Source of the DNA: Firmicutes bacterium UBA7523
Lineage (GTDB): Bacteria > Bacillota > Dethiobacteria > Dethiobacterales > Dethiobacteraceae
DNA length: 64,000 bases
Reading direction: 5' to 3'
NCBI GenBank assembly: GCA_002479415.1
Contig: DLMZ01000055.1
Span: 75,750-139,749, forward strand
Below are positions 34,909-43,847 of the stretch, piece by piece (position 1 is the stretch's first letter; the number at the start of each line of letters is the position of its first letter). The position numbers and the translations under genes were made by a program. Below the pieces are notes generated by a model that was given only the letters and a program-made list of their open reading frames with translations, did not search any database and was not told the origin of the DNA.

Positions 34909-35544
34909 TTGTCAAATGTGGAGGTGCTCTGTGATTTTGACGGCACAATCACCAATGATGACATTGGCTTTAAAATAATTAAAACATTTGCCGGGCAAGG
35001 ATGGCAAGAAGTTGAGGATGCATATCAGCGGGGAGAGAAAGGGTCTAGGGAAGCGTTGGCAGAAATATTTGCACTAACCACCGTTTCCGAAAAAACATTG
35101 CGCCGATTTGTTGAGGAGCAGTTTTTTGTAGACCCTTTTTTCCCTGCTTTTTTATTGTTTTGTCGTCATAAAAAGGTAAATGTGACAGTGTTAAGTGACG
35201 GCTTTGATTTCTATATTGATTTAATGTTTGAGAAATATAAAATAGATGTGCCTTATTATGCTAACCGGCTTAAAGTAGTTGATTGTGTTTTGTATTCCCA
35301 CTTTCCCAATGCCAGCCTGCAATGCGGCTCCTGCGGCACTTGTAAGCTTGACTATGCAAAGCGGGTTAAGGAAAACGGCAAGAAAATCATTTATATCGGC
35401 GACGGCCGTTCAGACCGCTGTGTCAGCCGTATGGCCGACATCGTTTTTGCCAAAGGATTCCTAGCTAATTATTGTGATGAGCACAGTATCCCGTATCATC
35501 TTTTTGAGAGTTTTAACGATATCTTAGAAATATGTCGCTTTTGA
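34909..35544 (+). CDS. MtnX-like HAD family phosphatase
   Basis: This 211-residue HAD subclass IB phosphatase has the nucleophile motif CDFDGTITNDD at the N-terminus, VLSDGFDFYID (motif II) near residue 97 and IYIGDGRSDRC (motifs III/IV) near 161. It resembles MtnX (2-hydroxy-3-keto-5-methylthiopentenyl-1-phosphate phosphatase), but no methionine-salvage gene is adjacent, so the substrate is unsure. Four Cys (CGSCGTC region near 141) form a possible metal site. The start is a TTG without a clear ribosome site of its own, consistent with coupling to the microprotein gene 11 bases upstream. Confidence 0.82.
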   Translation: MSNVEVLCDFDGTITNDDIGFKIIKTFAGQGWQEVEDAYQRGEKGSREALAEIFALTTVSEKTLRRFVEEQFFVDPFFPAFLLFCRHKKVNVTVLSDGFDFYIDLMFEKYKIDVPYYANRLKVVDCVLYSHFPNASLQCGSCGTCKLDYAKRVKENGKKIIYIGDGRSDRCVSRMADIVFAKGFLANYCDEHSIPYHLFESFNDILEICRF

Positions 35545-35569
35545 CCTTGCCGGCAAGGCGTGGTATAAT
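35541..35569 (+). promoter_or_regulatory. Sigma-A promoter for proS
   Basis: TTGACC (35541-35546), a 17-base spacer and TATAAT (35564-35569). The -35 hexamer overlaps the stop codon of the preceding phosphatase gene. Confidence 0.82.
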
Positions 35570-35621
35570 TCTAAAGTAATGCAAGATAACCAGCTTTTTC
35601 CGGCAGGAGGATGATTTTTTA

Positions 35622-37073
35622 ATGGCAAAGCAAGATAAGGAGTTTGTTAAAGAAATAACGCCCCAAGCTCAAGATTATTCCCAGTGGTATTTGGATGTCA
35701 TTTTAAAAGCGCAAATGATGGATTATTCCCCGGTTAAAGGGTGCATGGTTATCCGTCCGTACGGCTTTACGCTATGGGAAAATATGCAGCAGGGGTTGGA
35801 TAGGCGCATTAAAGAAACAGGCCATAAAAATGCTTATTTTCCGCTTTTTATTCCCGAAAGCCTATTACAAAAGGAAGCGGATCATATAGAAGGTTTTGCG
35901 CCGGAGGTGGCCTGGGTCACTCACGGCGGCAATGAGAAGCTAGCGGAACGCTTAGTTGTTCGCCCTACTTCTGAGACAATTATCTGTGAGATGTACAGCC
36001 GCTGGATACAATCCTATCGCGACCTTCCCGTATTAATTAATCAGTGGTGCAGCGTTGTTCGCTGGGAGAAGGTTACCCGGCCTTTTTTGCGTACTTCAGA
36101 ATTCCTTTGGCAGGAAGGGCATACAGCCCACCGCAACGAAGAGGATGCCGAGGAGGAAACGCTAAAGATGCTTGAAGTTTACCGTGATTTCGTAGAAAAC
36201 GATTTGGCGGTTCCAGTAGTTACTGGCAAGAAGACAGATAATGAAAAGTTTGCCGGAGCGCTGCGTACTTACTCAATAGAAGCATTAATGAGCGACGGGA
36301 AGGCGTTACAGGCCGGGACTTCGCATAACCTGGGCGAGCACTTTGCCAAAGTATTTGATATTACATATTTGGACAGCGACGGAGAGCTCAAGTATGTTTG
36401 GCAGACTTCCTGGGGTGTTTCTACCCGATTAATAGGTGCTATTATTATGGTTCATGGTGATGACCGCGGGTTAATTCTTCCGCCTAAGGTAGCTCCAACT
36501 CAGGTAATCCTTGTTCCTATTGCGCCCAAAAAAGTTCGGGAAGAAGTGCTGCCAAAAGTGGCGGCTGTATACGAAGAGCTGAAAGCCGCCGGCATCCGTA
36601 TTGAAATGGATGACAGAGAAGAATATTCGCCGGGCTGGAAGTTTAATGAATGGGAAATGAAAGGTGTGCCGCTTCGTATTGAGATAGGGCCCCGTGATTT
36701 GGAAAGTGGCCAAGCTGTTCTTGCCCGCAGGGACAACGGTGAAAAAGTAACGGTAAGCTTGGCAGAATTAAAAGACAGTGTAAGCTCTTTGTTAGTTGAA
36801 ATCCAGTCTAATATGTTTGCAAAAGCTTTGGCTTTCCGTGAAGAAAACACTCGCCGGACTGATGATTACGAAGAGTTTAAGAGGATAATTGCAGAAAAAA
36901 GGGGATTTGTTGTTTCACACTGGTGCGGTGACAGTAGCTGTGAACAGGCTGTTAAAGAAGAGACTAAGGCTACTATCCGCTGTATTCCTTTTAATCAAGA
37001 GGAAGGCTCGGGAACATGCCTGCGCTGTGGCGCTAAATCGGACAGCCTGGTCTATTTTGCCCGCGCTTATTAA
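35622..37073 (+). CDS. proS: Prolyl-tRNA synthetase, archaeal/eukaryotic-like type
   Basis: This class II aminoacyl-tRNA synthetase charges tRNA-Pro. At 483 residues with no internal editing domain, and with a C-terminal extension carrying paired Cys (WCGDSSCEQAV and GTCLRCGAKSDS) and ending in a Tyr, it is the short ProS type 3 rather than the long bacterial form. Class II motif 2 is visible (QWCSVVRWEKVTRPFLRTSEFLWQ, shown in part) after RPTSETIICEMYSRW, and motif 3 near HGDDRGLILPPKVAP. CAGGAGG precedes the ATG. This is a known alternative type in many Clostridia. Confidence 0.95.
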   Translation: MAKQDKEFVKEITPQAQDYSQWYLDVILKAQMMDYSPVKGCMVIRPYGFTLWENMQQGLDRRIKETGHKNAYFPLFIPESLLQKEADHIEGFAPEVAWVTHGGNEKLAERLVVRPTSETIICEMYSRWIQSYRDLPVLINQWCSVVRWEKVTRPFLRTSEFLWQEGHTAHRNEEDAEEETLKMLEVYRDFVENDLAVPVVTGKKTDNEKFAGALRTYSIEALMSDGKALQAGTSHNLGEHFAKVFDITYLDSDGELKYVWQTSWGVSTRLIGAIIMVHGDDRGLILPPKVAPTQVILVPIAPKKVREEVLPKVAAVYEELKAAGIRIEMDDREEYSPGWKFNEWEMKGVPLRIEIGPRDLESGQAVLARRDNGEKVTVSLAELKDSVSSLLVEIQSNMFAKALAFREENTRRTDDYEEFKRIIAEKRGFVVSHWCGDSSCEQAVKEETKATIRCIPFNQEEGSGTCLRCGAKSDSLVYFARAY

Positions 37074-37076
37074 AAT

Positions 37077-37670
37077 ATGATGGATAAAATGCAGGAAAAA
37101 AAAGTGCTGCGCAAAGAAGTATTATCTAAGCGTGATGAGTTGAGTTGGGATGAGATTGAGGCTAAGAGTAAAAAGATAGCTGATTTCCTTTTTGCTTTGC
37201 CTGAGTATATTGAAGCAGATACAGTTATGTATTTTCTTAACTTTGGGAAGGAAGTACAGACACTGGATATGGTTCCCTTAACGTTGAACCATGGCAAGGT
37301 TGTAGCAGCTCCCAAAACTGTGCATAGGGAAAAAAAGATGCTTCTTTCACAAATTACCGACGTGGATGATGATTTAGCCCCAGGACTTTGGGGCATACCT
37401 GAGCCTAAGCCGGAAAAGATTAGAGCTGTAAATCCTCTTGATTTAGATTTTGTTGTTGTGCCCGGCGTCGCTTTTGATGAGCAGGGCAACAGGCTGGGAT
37501 ACGGCGGCGGCTATTACGACAGGTTTTTCCAACAGCTCCGGCCAGGCGTGCCGCTGGTTGCCGCAGTTTTTGAAGAACAGATTCTTCCTGCAGTTCCGGC
37601 AGAGCCTTGGGACTGCAAGGTTGATTTAATAATAACGGATATAAGAATTATTGATTGCCGAAATAAATAG
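37077..37670 (+). CDS. 5-formyltetrahydrofolate cyclo-ligase
   Basis: This ATP-dependent enzyme converts 5-formyl-THF to 5,10-methenyl-THF, recycling a dead-end folate. The 197-residue protein has an N-terminal basic start (KKVLRKEVLSKRDELS) and the signature PGVAFDEQGNRLGYGGGYYDRF near residue 130, with its Mg/ATP loop. It starts three bases after proS, so it is probably co-transcribed; one-carbon folate chemistry also fits the formate dehydrogenase that follows. Confidence 0.93.
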   Translation: MMDKMQEKKVLRKEVLSKRDELSWDEIEAKSKKIADFLFALPEYIEADTVMYFLNFGKEVQTLDMVPLTLNHGKVVAAPKTVHREKKMLLSQITDVDDDLAPGLWGIPEPKPEKIRAVNPLDLDFVVVPGVAFDEQGNRLGYGGGYYDRFFQQLRPGVPLVAAVFEEQILPAVPAEPWDCKVDLIITDIRIIDCRNK

Positions 37671-37705
37671 TGTTATTATAAGCTTATCAAGCATTTAAGA
37701 GCTTT

Positions 37706-37742
37706 CCCCTGGAAGAGCAAGCGCACTTCTGGGGATTTTTTT
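37706..37742 (+). terminator. Probable terminator after 5-formyl-THF cyclo-ligase
   Basis: Paired CCCC/GGGG and GAAG/CTTC blocks with a 10-base loop, followed by T7. The stem is imperfect. Confidence 0.6.
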
Positions 37743-37840
37743 CCTTTTTTTTTAGCGGTGAAAAAGGGAATTGTCAAAATTGCGCGAATATTTAAAAGGG
37801 TTATTTTTATTGCTTAGAGCAAAAAGGAGGCTCGGCCAAA

Positions 37841-38326
37841 TTGAAAGAAGTATTAAGGTGTTACGCAGAAGATCCCTTTGATTATAAGCCTGTAGAAGAA
37901 GTTTTAGTTAAATTTCAAGGGGTAAAGGGAGCTTTAATCCCCATTCTGCAAGCAGTTCAGGAAGCTTACGGATATCTGCCCCGCCAGGCGCTGGAATATG
38001 TTTCGGTGAAGCAAAAGGTGCCTTTTAGCAGGGTATTTGGTGTGGCCACATTTTATGCTCAGTTCCATCTTGAGCCTCGCGGCCGGTATATCATTCGTGT
38101 TTGTCAGGGTACTGCCTGTCATGTTCGGGGCGGAGCCAAAATCATGCAAGCTTTAAAGGATGAGTTGAACCTGGAAGTAGGCGGGACTAGTGAAGATTTG
38201 AAGTTTACACTGGAATCGGTGGCTTGCATTGGCGCTTGCGGTTTAGCTCCCGTAATTATGATTAACAATGACACTTATGGTCGGTTAACAACGGAAAAAA
38301 TAGCAGAGATAGTTAGGGCTTACTGA
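37841..38326 (+). CDS. NuoE-like [2Fe-2S] subunit of NAD-linked formate dehydrogenase
   Basis: This 161-residue thioredoxin-fold ferredoxin subunit carries one [2Fe-2S] cluster. The Cys ligands are in CQGTACHVRGG and VACIGACGLAPVIMIN. It begins at a TTG with AAGGAGG. It matches HndA/NuoE subunits that pair with NuoF-like flavoproteins in bifurcating hydrogenases and formate dehydrogenases. It is the first gene of a three-gene operon with the NuoF-like and FdhA-like subunits. Confidence 0.93.
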   Translation: MKEVLRCYAEDPFDYKPVEEVLVKFQGVKGALIPILQAVQEAYGYLPRQALEYVSVKQKVPFSRVFGVATFYAQFHLEPRGRYIIRVCQGTACHVRGGAKIMQALKDELNLEVGGTSEDLKFTLESVACIGACGLAPVIMINNDTYGRLTTEKIAEIVRAY

Positions 38327-38418
38327 ACAAGCCACTTTGTGGCTGATGCGGATAGTGTCTGCACCGGATATAAGGAAACGGAATTACTTAAGATAGTTTT
38401 TGGCAGGAGGTTTGCATT

Positions 38419-40203
38419 ATGTCACAAAAGCGGATTTTGCTCTGTGCTGGAACAGGCTGTATATCTTCAGGAGCCTTAAAGGCCAGAGATGCGCTTATTG
38501 AAGAGCTGAATAAGCGAAATATGGCGAATGACTTTCTGATTGTCGGGTCCGGTTGCCATGGTTTTTGTGAGCAGGGCCCCATCTTTATAGTTTATCCAGA
38601 AGAAACTTTCTACTGCGGTGTGCAGCCGGAGGATGCTGCGGAATTGGTGGAGGAGCATTTAGTTAACGGCCGCATTGTAGATCGGCTGCTTTTTAAGGAC
38701 CCTATCAGTGGGGTGAGGGTTCGCAATCACAGAGAAATCGGATTTTACGCAAAACAGATGCGGAAGGTTTTAGGCAACTGCGGAGTAATCGACCCTGAGA
38801 ATATTGATGAATATATTTCCGCTAAGGGTTATGAGGGTTTAAAGAAAGCGCTGCTTATGGAAAAAACCGCTATTATTGAGGAGGTTAAAAGCTCTGGATT
38901 ACGCGGGCGGGGAGGCGCAGGTTTTTCCACGGGAATGAAGTGGGATTTTACGTATAAAGCGAAAGGCGAAAAGAAGTATATAGTTTGTAATGCCGATGAA
39001 GGAGATCCAGGCGCTTTTATGGATCGCAGTGTTTTGGAAGGGGATCCCCATGCTGTCATCGAGGGGATGCTCATTGCCGCATATGCTATTAACGCCGACG
39101 AAGGGTATGTGTATGTACGTGCCGAATACCCACTGGCCATTAGCCGCTTGCGGATTGCCATAAAACAAGCTTTGGAGTACGGCTTTTTAGGTGAAAATAT
39201 ATTAGGCAGCGGTTTTAGCTTCGACCTGAAAATTAAAGAGGGGGCAGGGGCTTTCGTTTGTGGTGAGGAAACGGCACTTTTAGCTTCTATCGAAGGGGAG
39301 CGGGGGATGCCTCGTCCGCGGCCGCCTTTTCCGGCAAACTCCGGGCTATGGGGTAAGCCTACATGTCTGAATAATGTAGAGACATTAGCTAATGTGCCTC
39401 TGATTTTGCGGGAAGGTGCCCAGGCTTATGCTGCTATAGGCACGGAACGCAGTAAAGGGACAAAGGTTTTTGCTCTTACCGGAAAAATTAACAATACCGG
39501 CTTGGCCGAAGTGCCTATGGGTATGACTATGCGGGAGATTATTTTTGACATTGGCGGCGGCGTTAAAGATAATAGGGAGTTTAAAGCTGTACAAATTGGT
39601 GGTCCCTCCGGTGGTTGCCTGCCTGCTGAACAGTTGGACTTGCCTGTAGACTATGACTCCCTTGCTGTGGCCGGCGCCATTATGGGTTCCGGTGGTTTGG
39701 TCGTTATGGATGAAAAGACTTGCATGGTTGATTTAGCACGTTTTTTTCTAACATTTACTCAAAATGAATCCTGCGGCAAATGTATTCCCTGCCGTGAAGG
39801 CACCAAACGGATGTTGGAGATACTGGAGCGTATTACAGAGGGTAAAGGGGAAGAGGATGATTTAGATACGCTACAGGATCTGGCGATAGCAATTAAGGAC
39901 AGCTCGCTTTGCGGACTGGGGCAGACAGCTCCCAATCCGGTTTTAAGCACATTGCGTTATTTTATGGATGAGTATAAGGAACATATCCTTGAAGGAAAAT
40001 GCCGTGCCGGCAGCTGTACTAATCTGATAACCTACTATGTTTTCGCAGATAATTGTATCGGCTGCGGTGTCTGCAAAAAGGTGTGCCCCGTAGACGCTAT
40101 CTCCGGGGAGAGGAAAGTGCTGCATGAAATTGATACCGCTTTATGCATAAAATGCGGTGCATGTATAGAAAAATGTAAGTTTGACGCTATTAAAACCAGA
40201 TAG
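38419..40203 (+). CDS. NuoF-like NADH-binding flavoprotein subunit with extra ferredoxin domains
   Basis: This 594-residue subunit oxidises or reduces NAD(P)H through FMN. The domains in order are: an N-terminal thioredoxin-like [2Fe-2S] domain (Cys9, Cys14 and the SGCHGFC pair near 47-51); the FMN/NADH site with SGLRGRGGAGFSTGMKW and NADEGDPGAFMDR; the SLBB region; the [4Fe-4S] motif ESCGKCIPCREGTKR; and a C-terminal pair of [4Fe-4S] ferredoxin motifs (CIGCGVCKKVCP, CIKCGACIEKC). This is the HndC/HydB layout typical of electron-bifurcating enzymes. GGAGG precedes the ATG and fdhA follows 15 bases later. Confidence 0.95.
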   Translation: MSQKRILLCAGTGCISSGALKARDALIEELNKRNMANDFLIVGSGCHGFCEQGPIFIVYPEETFYCGVQPEDAAELVEEHLVNGRIVDRLLFKDPISGVRVRNHREIGFYAKQMRKVLGNCGVIDPENIDEYISAKGYEGLKKALLMEKTAIIEEVKSSGLRGRGGAGFSTGMKWDFTYKAKGEKKYIVCNADEGDPGAFMDRSVLEGDPHAVIEGMLIAAYAINADEGYVYVRAEYPLAISRLRIAIKQALEYGFLGENILGSGFSFDLKIKEGAGAFVCGEETALLASIEGERGMPRPRPPFPANSGLWGKPTCLNNVETLANVPLILREGAQAYAAIGTERSKGTKVFALTGKINNTGLAEVPMGMTMREIIFDIGGGVKDNREFKAVQIGGPSGGCLPAEQLDLPVDYDSLAVAGAIMGSGGLVVMDEKTCMVDLARFFLTFTQNESCGKCIPCREGTKRMLEILERITEGKGEEDDLDTLQDLAIAIKDSSLCGLGQTAPNPVLSTLRYFMDEYKEHILEGKCRAGSCTNLITYYVFADNCIGCGVCKKVCPVDAISGERKVLHEIDTALCIKCGACIEKCKFDAIKTR

Positions 40204-40218
40204 CAAGGAGGGAATGAC

Positions 40219-42897
40219 ATGTCCAAGGTGAGTATCACCATTAATGGCCGAGCGGTTCAGGTTGATTCAGGTACCACTATCCTTGAAGCTGCAAAAGCTG
40301 CGGGAATTGACATTCCAACCTTTTGTCATGACCCGGAGCTAACTAAAGCGGGTGCTTGCCGTATTTGTGTTGTAGAAGTGGCCGGAGCGCGCAATTTGCC
40401 TGCATCTTGCACTACTCCTGTGGCTGAGGGCATGGTTATTGAGACCGAATCGCAGCGAGTTATTAACTCTCGTAAAACAGTGCTTAAATTAATTTGGGCT
40501 AATCATCCGCAGGATTGCCTGGTTTGTGAAAAAACTGGTTCATGCAGACTGCAGGATTATAGTTATCGGTATGATATCACCGGCTCCACCTATAAAGGCG
40601 AACGAAAAGAAATCGAATTTGATGATACCAATCCGTTTTTCTTTCGCGATTTGAATAAATGTATTCTCTGCGGTAAATGCATTAGAAAATGCCATGAGGT
40701 AAACGGAGCAGGCGCTATTGACTTCACATTCCGCGGTTTTGATACTAAGGTAACGACTGCATTCGATGTGCCCATCGAGGAATCATCCTGCGTTTTTTGC
40801 GGCATGTGTGTTGATATTTGCCCTGTAGGTGCGCTTACTCCTAAACAGGGACTGCGTCAAGGCAGGAGCTTCGAGGTAGATAGGGTTCTAACGACTTGCG
40901 CTTATTGCGGGTGTGGCTGCACCTTTTATCTGAAAGTAAGCAATGATAAAATTATTGGTGTTTCTCCTAATTTCGAAGGCTCTCTTGACGGCCACATGTG
41001 CGTGAAAGGCCGCTTTGGCTGGGATTATATCGACAATGACAATCGGCTGAAAACACCGATGATTAAAAAAGACGGGGAATTTGTGGAGGCTACATGGGAT
41101 GAAGCTTTAACTTTGGTTGCCAATAAGTTTAAGGAGGTGGGGGCTCAATACGGCGCGGATGCGCTGGCCGGCTTAAGCTCGGCTCGTGCTACCAACGAAG
41201 AGAATTATCTCTTCCAGAAGCTGTTTCGTTCTTTAGGAACTAATAATGTCGATCATTGTGCCCGTCTCTGACACGCTCCCACTGTGGCCGGTCTGGCCAC
41301 CGCATTTGGCAGCGGCGCAATGACAAACACTATTGGCGAGCTTGAAGATGCCAAGATGCTTTTTGTCATTGGGTCAAATACTACAGAGAACCACCCTGTA
41401 ATAGGCTATCGCGTAAAAATGGCGGTTAAAAAAGGGGCAAAGCTGATTGTTGCCGATCCTCGTTATATTGAGCTTTGCGATTACGCCAATATCTTTTTGC
41501 AGTTAAAGCCGGGCAGCAATATTGCTCTCTTAAACGCCATGGCACATGTTATTATTAAAGAGGGTTTAGAAGACAAAGAGTTTATTAACAGCCGCACAGA
41601 GGGTTTTAAGGAATTAAAAGAGGCTGTTGAAAAATATACTCCGGAATATGCCTCAAAAATAACAGGCTTACCGGCAGAAGATATTGTGAGAGCTGCCCGT
41701 ATCTACGGAGAAGCTGATGCAGCCTCTATTTTATACACCATGGGTGTTACGCAGCATACCACAGGCACAAAGAACGTAATGGCCATTGCCAACCTTGCTT
41801 TGCTTACCGGAAATATGGGTAAGTCCGGTGCGGGTGTAAATCCGCTGCGCGGTCAAAATAATGTTCAAGGTGCTTGCGATATGGGGGCATTGCCTAATGT
41901 ATTTACCGGCTACCAGCGGGTGGCTGATGATGAAGTTCGCTGCAAGTTTGCTGCAGCTTGGGGAACGGAGTTGTCCGCAAAACCCGGGCTGACTGTTACC
42001 GAAATGTTCAGCGGCGCTGAGAATAAAGATATTCGTGCCATGTATGTTATGGGTGAGAATCCCTTTATCAGTGACCCGGATACGGCTCACGTCGCTCACT
42101 GTATGAACGCTTTGGATTTTCTGGTTGTTCAGGATTTGTTTATGACTGAAACGGCTAAGTTTGCCGATGTTGTTCTTCCCGCAGTTTCCTTCGCTGAAAA
42201 AGAAGGGACCTTTGTCAATACCGAGCGTCGCATCCAAAAAGTAAACCAGGCGCTTTCCCCGCGCGGAGAAGCAAGGCCTGATTGGAAAATTATTCAGGGT
42301 ATAGCACAGAAAGCAGGGTTTGACTGGAACTACACATGTGCTGAAGATATCTTCCAAGAAATCGTCTCGCTGACACCAAGCTACGCCGGTGTTAGTTATG
42401 ACCGGCTTGGCAAAACAGGAATCCACTGGCCGTGCCCCACTGAAATCCACCCCGGCACACCGGTACTGCATATGGGCAAGTTCACCCGCGGCTTAGGTAG
42501 GTTTACCGCAGTGGAGCATGCTGACCCTGCTGAAATGCCGGACGAGGAATATCCATTTATGCTCACTACCGGCCGTATCCTTTATCACTATCACACAGGC
42601 ACGATGACACGGCGCAGCCGTGGGCTCAGTGAAATTCATAAGGAAGAGCTTATGGAGCTGAACCCGGCAGACGCCGCAGCATTGGGCTTAAAAGAGTGTG
42701 ACTTGGTTAATGTTATCTCCCGGCGCGGCTCTGTAAAAACTAAGCTGAAAGTAACAAACCGTGTGCCCGAAGGGGTAGTATTTATGACCTTCCACTTCGC
42801 AGAAACAGCAGTCAATCTGCTCACCAACTCTCAAGTTTGCCCCACAGCAAAAATCCCCGAGCTTAAAGTCTGTGCCGTACGCCTTGAAAAAGCATAA
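40219..42897 (+). CDS. fdhA: Selenocysteine formate dehydrogenase catalytic subunit FdhA (UGA readthrough)
   Basis: This molybdenum/tungsten bis-MGD enzyme oxidises formate or reduces CO2. The gene is one 892-residue frame with an in-frame UGA at 41269-41271 coding selenocysteine 351: the context DHCARL-Sec-HAP-T-VAGL matches the active site of FdhF/FdhA proteins. The N-terminal 220 residues are NuoG-like: [2Fe-2S] (Cys36, 47, 50, 64), the HPQDCLVC cluster, and two ferredoxin motifs (CILCGKCIRKC, CVFCGMCVDIC). The next cluster motif is CAYCGCGC. A SECIS hairpin lies 12 bases after the UGA. It follows the NuoE- and NuoF-like genes, forming an NAD(P)-linked, possibly bifurcating formate dehydrogenase. 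No sel genes are in this window. Confidence 0.96.
41284..41300 (+). promoter_or_regulatory. Bacterial SECIS element
   Basis: A perfect 6-bp stem GTGGCC/GGCCAC with loop GGTCT, starting 12 bases after the UGA. The GGUCU loop matches the Escherichia coli fdhF SECIS as I recall it, and should recruit SelB. Confidence 0.9.
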
Positions 42898-43006
42898 AGA
42901 CAGCGTGGTTTTAAAGTATTCGCGTTGACTATACGAAATTTTGAGTAGTGGAAGACAGGGGTTTTTTAAGAATACTGTTAAATAGCCAGACTGACCTGGA
43001 GGTTTT

Positions 43007-43786
43007 ATGGACGATAGAATGCAGCTGGAAAAGATTCTGCGCATAGATGCTGAGGGAGCAAGAGAAATAGATGATCCGGTGATTGTTGAAAGACCTTTGA
43101 CTATTTATATAAATGGCGATGAATTTGTTACGCTGTTATGCACACCAGAGTTTACCGATATGCTGGCGCTAGGGTTCTTGCGCTCTGAGGGCTTAATAGG
43201 AAATATAAACGATATCTTGTCCCTTCGTGAAGATAAAGAGCAGGGTTTTGTCTATATAGAAATAAAGGGCAGCGGGTTGGCGGAGAAGCTTTACGGGAAA
43301 CGTACTATCACTTCCGGCTGCGGAAAAGGCACAGTTTTTTTTAGTGTGTTGGACTCGCTAAAAGCTAAGCCGGTGTCTTCTCAAGTATCGGTGAGCAACT
43401 TACAAGTATTGGAGCTTGTTCAGATGCTTCAGGAAAAAGCAGTGCTCTTTAGGACTACCGGAGGAATTCATAGTGCTGCGCTTTGTACTCCGGAAGATGG
43501 AGTATATTTTTGCGAAGATATTGGCAGGCATAATGCAGTAGATAAAATTGTTGGATTGTGTTTGAAAAACGGTGTTACTATCGAAGATAAAATATTAGTT
43601 ACCAGCGGTAGAATTTCTTCGGAAATTCTAGTGAAAGCGGCTAAGCTTAATATCCCTATTTTGATTTCCCGTGCGGCGCCGACTACGTTAAGCATCGAGT
43701 TGGCGAAAAAGCTGGGCATAACTTTGATAGGATTTGTACGTGGCCGACGCTTTAATGTCTACAGTCATGCAGAGAGATTGTCCTAA
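43007..43786 (+). CDS. fdhD: Formate dehydrogenase accessory sulfurtransferase FdhD
   Basis: FdhD transfers sulfur from a desulfurase to the molybdenum cofactor so that formate dehydrogenase becomes active. The 259-residue protein has MLALGFLRSEGLI, ITSGCGKGTVFF with the functional loop Cys, TGGIHSAALC and CEDIGRHNAVDKIVG, followed by TSGRISSEILVKA. The usual CxxC loop is reduced to a single Cys (CGKG). It lies 109 bases after fdhA on the same strand, matching its function. GGAGG precedes the ATG. Confidence 0.95.
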   Translation: MDDRMQLEKILRIDAEGAREIDDPVIVERPLTIYINGDEFVTLLCTPEFTDMLALGFLRSEGLIGNINDILSLREDKEQGFVYIEIKGSGLAEKLYGKRTITSGCGKGTVFFSVLDSLKAKPVSSQVSVSNLQVLELVQMLQEKAVLFRTTGGIHSAALCTPEDGVYFCEDIGRHNAVDKIVGLCLKNGVTIEDKILVTSGRISSEILVKAAKLNIPILISRAAPTTLSIELAKKLGITLIGFVRGRRFNVYSHAERLS

Positions 43787-43817
43787 GCTTAAAAAGAAGC
43801 TTTGTCTAAAAAAAAAT

Positions 43818-43847
43818 CAGCGAGGGATATCCCCCGCTGGGTTTTTT
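43818..43847. terminator. Bidirectional terminator between fdhD and the P-loop/Gls24 gene
   Basis: CAGCG-a-GGG/CCC-c-CGCTG hairpin with A-run upstream and T6 downstream, separating convergent genes. Confidence 0.85.

Noticed and set aside
37671..37840. 6S RNA next to the 5-formyl-THF cyclo-ligase gene, as in enterobacteria
   Set aside because: The gap is too short and shows only a terminator-like hairpin, not a 6S-type long duplex with central bubble.
38401..38418. Sigma-54-like sequence TTGGCAGGAGGTTTGCA before the NuoF-like gene
   Set aside because: The GG-10-GC spacing fits, but the bases are the ribosome-binding site itself and a transcript from it would start at or inside the start codon.
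41269..41271. UGA as a true stop splitting formate dehydrogenase into two genes
   Set aside because: The frame continues without interruption through the catalytic domain, and active-site context plus a SECIS hairpin show selenocysteine insertion.
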